10,980 nucleotides of DNA from Clostridium sp. (GTDB lineage Bacteria; Bacillota_A; Clostridia; Lachnospirales; Lachnospiraceae): contig JAMPAW010000113.1 of the NCBI GenBank assembly GCA_023666975.1, positions 1 to 10,980 on the forward strand. Direction: 5' to 3'. The position numbers were made by a program, and so were the translations under genes. Below the pieces are notes generated by a model. The model was not told the origin of the DNA and searched no databases. It saw nothing but the letters and a program-made list of their open reading frames with translations. Shown piece by piece: positions 6,849 through 10,980 of the stretch (the stretch's first letter is position 1; every line of letters begins with the position of its first letter).

Positions 6849-7319
6849 TCAAACATCGTCGTCTACCCGGTAAACATGGTTTTCCACTTTTGTGGCAAGC
6901 TCGCTTGCCTGTTTTTCCATTTCCTCAAGATGCCGCCGCATTTTGGGATAGGTGGTGATATCTTTGTAGATAAAATAGACGGCGGCAATCAGTAAGAATG
7001 CTGTGAGCAGGGAAGTAAATTCCTGAGAAATGCCGAGCAGCGGAAGCGCTTTGTAGACTGTGGCGCCGCTGCCGATTAGCGAAACGACGGTTCGGAGATA
7101 GGCCAGATGTGTGCGGTCAACTGCGAGCCTGCTGTTGGTAAATGCCAAATCCGTCCGTATTTTTGCAAACTCGGTTCGCTCCACTGCAAGCTGGTTTTGG
7201 TTGTATGCCAGAGCCTTTTTCTTTTTCATGGATTCGGGAATTTCTCTGGGAACACCAGATTCTATTTCCGTTCCGAAAGAATTTTTGGCCGTCTGCTCCT
7301 TGTGCTTGTTTGTATTCAT
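6849..7319 (-). CDS. DUF202 family membrane protein with heptad-repeat helix
   Basis: A 156-residue protein; the ATG at 7319 follows AGGAGG with a 6-nt spacer on the minus strand. Residues 1-36 are polar and basic. Residues 37-78 form six consecutive seven-residue units beginning L/F-A and mostly carrying R-T at positions 5-6 (for example LAVERTE, FAKIRTD, LAVDRTH). The last unit merges with the DUF202 signature LAYLRT. Two membrane helices follow (about 78-95 and 103-120), then a charged helix and an acidic tail ending VDDDV. DUF202 (YidH-like) proteins are small inner-membrane proteins of unknown role. The heptads predict a cytoplasmic coiled coil, so oligomerisation is a reasonable inference. 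It is divergent from the sigma-factor gene. Confidence 0.82.
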   Translation of the reverse strand: MNTNKHKEQTAKNSFGTEIESGVPREIPESMKKKKALAYNQNQLAVERTEFAKIRTDLAFTNSRLAVDRTHLAYLRTVVSLIGSGATVYKALPLLGISQEFTSLLTAFLLIAAVYFIYKDITTYPKMRRHLEEMEKQASELATKVENHVYRVDDDV

Positions 7320-7339
7320 GGCAATCCTCCTGTTTTCTG

Positions 7340-7367
7340 TGAACCTGTCTGGTGATTGGCGGGTTCA
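7340..7367. repeat. Inverted repeat in the DUF202 leader
   Basis: TGAACC (7340-7345) and GGTTCA (7362-7367) are perfect inverted arms; as plus-strand RNA the stem could extend to 10 bp with two G-U pairs. It lies between the proposed start point (about 7378) and the ribosome site (7325-7330) of the minus-strand DUF202 gene, where it could be an operator or leader hairpin. Function unknown. Confidence 0.3.
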
Positions 7368-7384
7368 GATTTTCTGTCTTCTAT

Positions 7385-7411
7385 ATTATATGAAAATATC
7401 CCGATTGGCAA
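7385..7411 (-). promoter_or_regulatory. Promoter of the DUF202 gene
   Basis: On the minus strand a perfect TATAAT (7390-7385) lies 15 bases after TTGCCA (7411-7406); using the overlapping TAATAT (7388-7383) restores a 17-base spacer. The start would be near 7376-7378. Confidence 0.45.
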
Positions 7412-7608
7412 TCCTTTCCTTTGCGTTTAAAATTTTATTGGAGTTGTAACCTTTTTGCTGGCAGGCACGACTAATAAATGTATCATAAAAATAAGATGAT
7501 TCCGGAATACTTATAGCCATGAGCAGAACTTAAGTTTTCACAACTGGGTTTTGGAAATAGTGAGTTTTGCTTATGGCGGATACTCATAGAAAAGAGGTGT
7601 GACAGGAG
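7412..7608. other. Intergenic region between divergent genes
   Basis: This is the remainder of the 289-nt gap between the DUF202 gene (minus) and the sigma-factor gene (plus). It holds two perfect 10-bp palindromes, ATTCCGGAAT (7499-7508) and AACTTAAGTT (7527-7536), and a single WalR-like hexamer TGTAAC (7445-7450) without its partner. I found no convincing sigma-A or ECF-type promoter for the sigma gene and no open small gene. Confidence 0.4.
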
Positions 7609-8253
7609 TTGATAGAGGACAAAAAAAGAAAAAAGCTGGCGGTGAAAGCGGTTCATGGCAATGCCGAGGCATACGGTGAGTTGATTCAGGAATATAAGGA
7701 TTATTTGTACCGTACCGCCATGCTCTCTGTGAAGAATCAGGAGATTGCACTGGATATGGTCAGTGAATGTATTTTAAGCGGTTTCCGTTCCGTGCATTCT
7801 TTGAAAAATCCTGCGTATTTTAAAACGTGGATTACTAGGGTGCTGAGGAATACGATTGCGGATTATTACCGCAGTGAACGGTATAGTGAAAATTTGGACG
7901 ATATGCAGATTGCGGCAGATGACGGTATGGTGTCCAGTGAGGAAAAGCTGGATTTATATCAGGCAATTGATTTGCTTTCCGAAAAATACAAAACCGTGAT
8001 TATTCTGAAATATTTTAATGAACTGAAAATCAGTGAGATTGCCTATGTCATGGATATACCAGAGGGTTCCGTGAAGGCATACTTAAACAGGGCAAAATCA
8101 GACCTTAGACATTTATTAATGGAGGAAGATATATATGAAGATGGAATTTCGGGAAATACCGGTACCGGAGGAATTGAACCGGGTAGTGACAGAAAGTTTG
8201 GAAAAGATTACCACGCAGCAAAGGAAACGCAATTTAAAATTGTGGGCTTATAG
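7609..8253 (+). CDS. ECF-like sigma-70 family sigma factor, TTG start, extended C terminus
   Basis: A 214-residue sigma factor. TTG at 7609 is the first possible start because an in-frame TGA lies at 7600-7602. GAGGTG (7594-7599) sits 9 nt before it, and a second AGGAG directly abuts the TTG. Region 2 spans about residues 10-90 (HGNAEAYGELIQEYKDYLYR through FKTWITRVLRNTIADYYR), and region 4 spans about 116-171 with its HTH (LKISEIAYVMDIPEGSVKAYLNRAKSDLRHLL). Regions 1.1 and 3 are missing, as in ECF factors. Residues 176-214 are a Gly/Thr/Lys-rich tail with no sigma-like features, encoded entirely over the start of the next gene in another frame. Ordinary ECF factors end near residue 175. It should direct RNA polymerase to an envelope-stress or similar regulon, held back by the downstream membrane protein. 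Confidence 0.88.
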   Translation: MIEDKKRKKLAVKAVHGNAEAYGELIQEYKDYLYRTAMLSVKNQEIALDMVSECILSGFRSVHSLKNPAYFKTWITRVLRNTIADYYRSERYSENLDDMQIAADDGMVSSEEKLDLYQAIDLLSEKYKTVIILKYFNELKISEIAYVMDIPEGSVKAYLNRAKSDLRHLLMEEDIYEDGISGNTGTGGIEPGSDRKFGKDYHAAKETQFKIVGL

Positions 8254-9427
8254 AGGGGGAGCAGTGGCAGCGGCATTTGTGTGCGGCATTGTATTTTGTA
8301 TAAGTAATCCGTCTTTTGCGGCAAATTTACCGCTGCTCGGGCATATTTTTGAAAAAATGCAGGATGACTTTCCATATTCCGGTGATTACAGTGGAATCGG
8401 AGAGAAGCTGGCAGACGAGAAAGCTTTTGAAACGGTGGGCGCAGAGGAGGTTTCCGCTTCGGAAGGTGCGGAGGAGAACGTTGATGGGGAGGAAAAATCG
8501 GGCTATGTGCAGACAGTAGATGGCGTGACGATAACCCTGTCGGAAATGTACTGCAACTCGCAGGCGCTTTATGTTACCGTGCAGATTCAGTCCGAGGAGA
8601 AGTTTCCGGAGATGGATTCCTTTCATTTTGGAGAGGCAACGGGAAATTTTCGCTTTTTGGTTGAAGAGGCGGCAGGGAAGTCTGGATTTCAGGCGGGCAA
8701 GGCTTATCTGACACCGACATTGGACGGAGCTTTTATCGACGAGAATACTTATGCCGGCCTGTTAAGATTTGACTTAAATGAAGTAACCGGATACAATGCC
8801 CCTGCGTTAGAAATTCCGGAGACATATTCTGTGGAGTTAAAGCTGAACCGTCTGGTTGGCGGTTTGGTAGAAGTGGAGGCACCGGATTTTGGTCTGACAG
8901 AGGAAGAGATGGAAGCCATGTCTGATGAGGAGTGGAAAGCATGGATGCTGAAATGGGATACCGAACACCTGGATTACGATGACCGTTTAGCAGCCACATA
9001 CTGCGGGCCGTGGATTTTTGATTTGGATGTGACCATGGATAAATCCGATATGCAGGTGGTGGAGATTAATGAGAAAAACGAACAGGGAATCGGTTTTGAA
9101 AGAGTGGTTAAAGACCGTTTTGAGATAACGATGTACACTTACCCTGACATTTCCAAAGACAGCGCCAAACGCTATTTCCCGGTGATGCTGGATGCTGATG
9201 GGAAGCTGGTGGACGGAAATGATGGCTGGGTAAATGTGTTAGAGATTGGAGACCATGACGTTTCCACGGTCGATCTCTTTCTTGTCAATGAGCTTTTGTG
9301 GTTAGACGAATTAAAAGGGATTTACTGGAATGATCCCGAGGCAGAAACTTATAACGGAAAAACCTTTAAGGAGATTCTTTTGGAGAATTGTGCATACCAT
9401 AAGGAGATTTCTTTTGAAATGGAATAG
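8135..9427 (+). CDS. DUF4179 domain anti-sigma-like membrane protein
   Basis: A 430-residue single-pass membrane protein, the probable anti-sigma partner of the sigma factor it overlaps by 119 nt. GGAGG (8121-8125) lies 9 nt before the ATG at 8135; ATG 8141 is an alternative. A short cytoplasmic segment (1-36), starting with the IPVPEEL motif common in this family, would contact sigma. One membrane helix (about 37-57) is followed by the DUF4179 hallmark NPSFAANLPLLG (58-69), with a nearby HIFEKM. An acidic linker (about 95-120) leads to a large outer region with beta-rich segments. No peptidase motif is visible. In related operons such proteins hold their sigma factor inactive until an envelope signal arrives. 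The role is inferred from domain and context. Confidence 0.85.
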   Translation: MKMEFREIPVPEELNRVVTESLEKITTQQRKRNLKLWAYRGGAVAAAFVCGIVFCISNPSFAANLPLLGHIFEKMQDDFPYSGDYSGIGEKLADEKAFETVGAEEVSASEGAEENVDGEEKSGYVQTVDGVTITLSEMYCNSQALYVTVQIQSEEKFPEMDSFHFGEATGNFRFLVEEAAGKSGFQAGKAYLTPTLDGAFIDENTYAGLLRFDLNEVTGYNAPALEIPETYSVELKLNRLVGGLVEVEAPDFGLTEEEMEAMSDEEWKAWMLKWDTEHLDYDDRLAATYCGPWIFDLDVTMDKSDMQVVEINEKNEQGIGFERVVKDRFEITMYTYPDISKDSAKRYFPVMLDADGKLVDGNDGWVNVLEIGDHDVSTVDLFLVNELLWLDELKGIYWNDPEAETYNGKTFKEILLENCAYHKEISFEME

Positions 9428-9432
9428 AAGAC

Positions 9433-9466
9433 AAAGCCCGACAGCGCAACAGCTTGCCGGGCTTTT
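9433..9466. terminator. Terminator between convergent operons
   Basis: AAAGCCCG (9433-9440) pairs perfectly with CGGGCTTT (9458-9465), with TTTT at 9463-9466 on the plus strand. It begins 5 nt after the anti-sigma gene stop. On the minus strand it lies 4 nt after the stop of the HTH gene, so it likely serves both directions. Confidence 0.75.
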
Positions 9467-9470
9467 GGTA

Positions 9471-9698
9471 TTACCCTCCTTCGTGGCTGGCATCCTTATC
9501 GTATTCCAGAATATCTCCGGGCTGGCAGTCTAAGACTTCGCAGATTGCTTCCAGCGTGGAAAAACGGATCGCACTGATTTTGCCCGTCTTTATTTTGGAT
9601 AGGTTGACATTGGAGACACCGACTTTTTCGGATAATTCATTCAAACTCATTTTGCGGTCAGCCATCACCCGGTCTAAGCGTAATATGATTTTTCCCAT
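9471..9698 (-). CDS. YozG-like Cro/CI-family HTH regulator
   Basis: A 75-residue DNA-binding protein, almost entirely one HTH_XRE domain (about 6-66). The recognition region LSEKVGVSNVNLSKIKTGK and the second half LEAICEVLDCQPGDIL are typical of the short YozG-like group. The ATG at 9698 follows a GGGGG run on the minus strand. It starts 17 nt after the stop of the DUF2975 gene, so the two are co-transcribed. YozG-like HTH genes commonly pair with DUF2975 membrane genes, which suggests the membrane partner controls or is controlled by this regulator. Autoregulation is likely but its operator, upstream of the cluster, is outside the window. Confidence 0.88.
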   Translation of the reverse strand: MGKIILRLDRVMADRKMSLNELSEKVGVSNVNLSKIKTGKISAIRFSTLEAICEVLDCQPGDILEYDKDASHEGG

Positions 9699-9715
9699 TT
9701 GAACATCCCCCTATT

Positions 9716-10423
9716 CTATAACGTTTCATCTGATTCCTGCTGTAATACTGCGCCATACTGGAAGATGTAAGCTAAAGCCAGAATAATTAAAACCGTAACG
9801 ACCATCCCTAAATCAATGCCAATGCTTAGATGAAAAGAGTTGGAGAAAAGGTTTTCGGCAATGGCATCATAGACCGAGGAGAGAATCGTCCAGGGAATTA
9901 GCGAGTAGGCGAGCATTTTCATCTTGCGGATCACCTCGTCCTCGAATGGGGATGCGCAGTTTTTAAAGGTCTTGCAAAGGGAACTGATAAAAAACAGGGT
10001 GACCAGAGTCATCACAAGATAGAGGAGGGCAGCCAGCATAGGCCAGACAAGTTTATGCAGGCTGAATTCCACCAAATCCACGAGACCGCTGGAGAAATCG
10101 CTGGCAAAATCAAGGGATATGCTGCTGTTGTTTACGCTGACGGCATTTACGATACCCTCTTCCTTCAGCGACTGCTCAATCTCTTTTTGCATCTGCGATA
10201 CCTCTTCGTCAGTTGCCTGCGCACCAACAGAGGCAAAGTTGATGTCCATAAGGAGATTGCTGTCGATCTGCATCGTCAGGAAATCTTTCGGAAGACAGGC
10301 GCAGAGTATCGTTCCGGCGGCGGTGAATACCAGACCGAGAATCACGAATACTTTGGCGATCGTGGCAAGCGTAGTGCCGATTTTCCCCATTTTGTTAATT
10401 TTGGAAATTGCGTTTTCTTTCAT
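9716..10423 (-). CDS. DUF2975 domain membrane protein
   Basis: A 235-residue protein. The ATG at 10423 is chosen because AAGGA precedes it by about 7 nt on the minus strand; the frame is open further upstream to 10495, but that part overlaps the preceding small gene and lacks a site. One membrane helix (about 22-44) is followed by an extracellular loop of about 80 residues containing a Glu/Lys helix, then three more helices (about 126-150, 170-186, 203-223). The CASPFEDE segment (156-163) after the second helix and the C-terminal IFQYGAVLQQESDETL stretch are DUF2975 hallmarks. Function is unknown; the pairing with the HTH gene suggests a membrane sensor or partner for that regulator. Confidence 0.85.
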   Translation of the reverse strand: MKENAISKINKMGKIGTTLATIAKVFVILGLVFTAAGTILCACLPKDFLTMQIDSNLLMDINFASVGAQATDEEVSQMQKEIEQSLKEEGIVNAVSVNNSSISLDFASDFSSGLVDLVEFSLHKLVWPMLAALLYLVMTLVTLFFISSLCKTFKNCASPFEDEVIRKMKMLAYSLIPWTILSSVYDAIAENLFSNSFHLSIGIDLGMVVTVLIILALAYIFQYGAVLQQESDETL

Positions 10424-10439
10424 TGTATATTCCTTCTTT

Positions 10440-10631
10440 CTACTTTGATTTATTATTCCATGGTCGTACTGGGTCGATATGTTCCGCCATTGCAATCCCT
10501 ATCCCGATTGACGTTGCACTTACTTGTGCCAATAATCAAACTCCTCCTACGGAGGACTGTGAAAGCATCATCCAGATAAAACTTGCTATCAGCCCCACAA
10601 TACCAATAATGGACAGTGTATATTTCTTCAT
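10440..10631 (-). pseudogene. Small membrane protein gene with an in-frame TGA
   Basis: An ATG at 10631 preceded by AGGGG (5-nt spacer) opens a frame of 31 codons (MKKYTLSIIGIVGLIASF start, one hydrophobic helix, end QSSVGGV). It then meets TGA at 10538-10536 and continues in the same frame for 31 more codons (SIGIGIAMAEHIDPVRPWNN region) to TAG at 10442-10440. The whole would be a 63-codon protein filling the gap between its neighbours (8 nt and 16 nt). This fits a small gene broken by one nonsense change, perhaps from TGG or CGA. GGAGGAG just before the TGA and a TTG shortly after it could allow restart, and a genuine 31-residue peptide is also possible. I do not recognise the family. Confidence 0.5.
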
Positions 10632-10639
10632 AAGAGCCC

Positions 10640-10980
10640 CTACATTTTTTCTATCACCTGCAGACTTAGAATCGTGCTTGCGATGAAAAACATCAGAAAC
10701 CACAGGGAGGTAAAAGCGTATTGGTAATATTTTTTATTTTCCATGCAAAGTCCAATTTTTTGCTTTACCTCTTTCCGCCGTTTTATCAATAAGATAACGG
10801 CAAGCACAAAAAAGACCCATATGATCCCTGATACGATATATTCCTGTACAGTTTCTGAAAATCCTTTTATTGCCTCCGTCAGCAAATCCCCAAACAGGCA
10901 GTTGTTTATAATATGCAAGGCAACAGACCATTTCAAGGAATAATTGATTGCCACATAGCCCAAAATCAACCCCACAAGAA
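10640..10980 (-). CDS. CPBP family intramembrane protease, C-terminal part (cut by window edge)
   Basis: At least 112 residues, open to the right edge; the start lies outside the window. The visible part begins with a membrane helix segment (GLILGYVAINYSLKWSVALHIINN), whose final H-x-x-N-N matches the last conserved CPBP (CAAX protease/bacteriocin self-immunity) motif. It continues with a further helix (about IVSGIIWVFFVLAVILLI), a basic loop and a last helix (FTSLWFLMFFIASTIL). The EExxxR and FxxxH motifs needed for activity should lie upstream and cannot be checked. It ends 8 nt before the small membrane-protein gene, so it probably heads or precedes the same transcript. CPBP proteins act in peptide processing or bacteriocin immunity in Gram-positives. 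Confidence 0.72.
   Translation of the reverse strand, partial: LVGLILGYVAINYSLKWSVALHIINNCLFGDLLTEAIKGFSETVQEYIVSGIIWVFFVLAVILLIKRRKEVKQKIGLCMENKKYYQYAFTSLWFLMFFIASTILSLQVIEKM

Noticed and set aside
7445..7450. Second WalR site in the DUF202/sigma intergenic region
   Set aside because: Only one TGTAAC hexamer is present; the required second hexamer five bases later is absent (TGCTGG).
10424..10495. N-terminal extension of the DUF2975 protein up to 10495
   Set aside because: It overlaps the small membrane gene in another frame, has no ribosome site, and is polar sequence unlike the family; the ATG at 10423 has a site and a typical N terminus.
10500..10538. Selenocysteine insertion at the in-frame TGA (10538-10536)
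   Set aside because: Only a weak hairpin (TTGgCAC/GTGCAA) follows, too close to the TGA and lacking a proper lower stem. The context is not that of a redox protein, so a nonsense change is simpler.
10055..10579. Plus-strand open frames opposite the DUF2975 gene
   Set aside because: They lie antisense to a recognised gene, have no ribosome site or family resemblance, and run over several real gene boundaries.

Overview
The window looks like chromosome from a low-to-mid GC Gram-positive anaerobe of the Clostridia, most likely Lachnospiraceae. The signs are strong AGGAGG-type ribosome binding sites, sigma-A promoters, short intrinsic terminators, and families common in that group: an SH3/3D-domain wall protein, a C_GCAxxG_C_C redox domain, a zinc-PLC-like protein, a DUF4179 anti-sigma-like protein and a DUF2975/YozG-type pair. 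No rRNA, tRNA, CRISPR array, IS element or phage gene was seen.

Left part (1-4237, all + strand). A membrane-anchored SH3b-SH3b-3D cell-wall protein (149-1603) sits behind two candidate promoters. An exact WalR-type direct repeat lies between them, and the gene ends in a clear terminator. Next comes a two-component pair: an OmpR-family regulator (1681-2364) and a short intramembrane-sensing kinase (2405-3436), with no ABC transporter beside it. A stand-alone zinc-dependent phospholipase C-like protein (3555-4175) follows, with its own promoter and terminator.

Middle (4342-7319). A 582-residue protein fuses an N-terminal C_GCAxxG_C_C redox domain to a degenerate GGDEF and an intact EAL domain. 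It is predicted to be a redox-linked c-di-GMP phosphodiesterase and is the most striking gene here. Two minus-strand membrane genes follow: a four-helix protein of unknown function (6190-6747) and a DUF202 protein (6849-7319) whose N-terminal helix is built from six heptads carrying the family's LAxxRT motif.

Right part (7609-10980). An ECF-like sigma factor (TTG start) and a DUF4179 anti-sigma-like membrane protein form an operon with a long 119-nt overlap, closed by a terminator. Converging on it from the right edge is a compact minus-strand cluster: a CPBP intramembrane protease (cut by the window edge), a small membrane-protein gene interrupted by an in-frame TGA, a DUF2975 membrane protein and a YozG-like HTH regulator. 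Intergenic gaps of 8-17 nt suggest one transcript.

Taken together, the window is rich in envelope-sensing and signalling genes: two-component system, sigma/anti-sigma, c-di-GMP turnover and HTH/DUF2975. Apart from the operons named, the genes appear to be separately transcribed.
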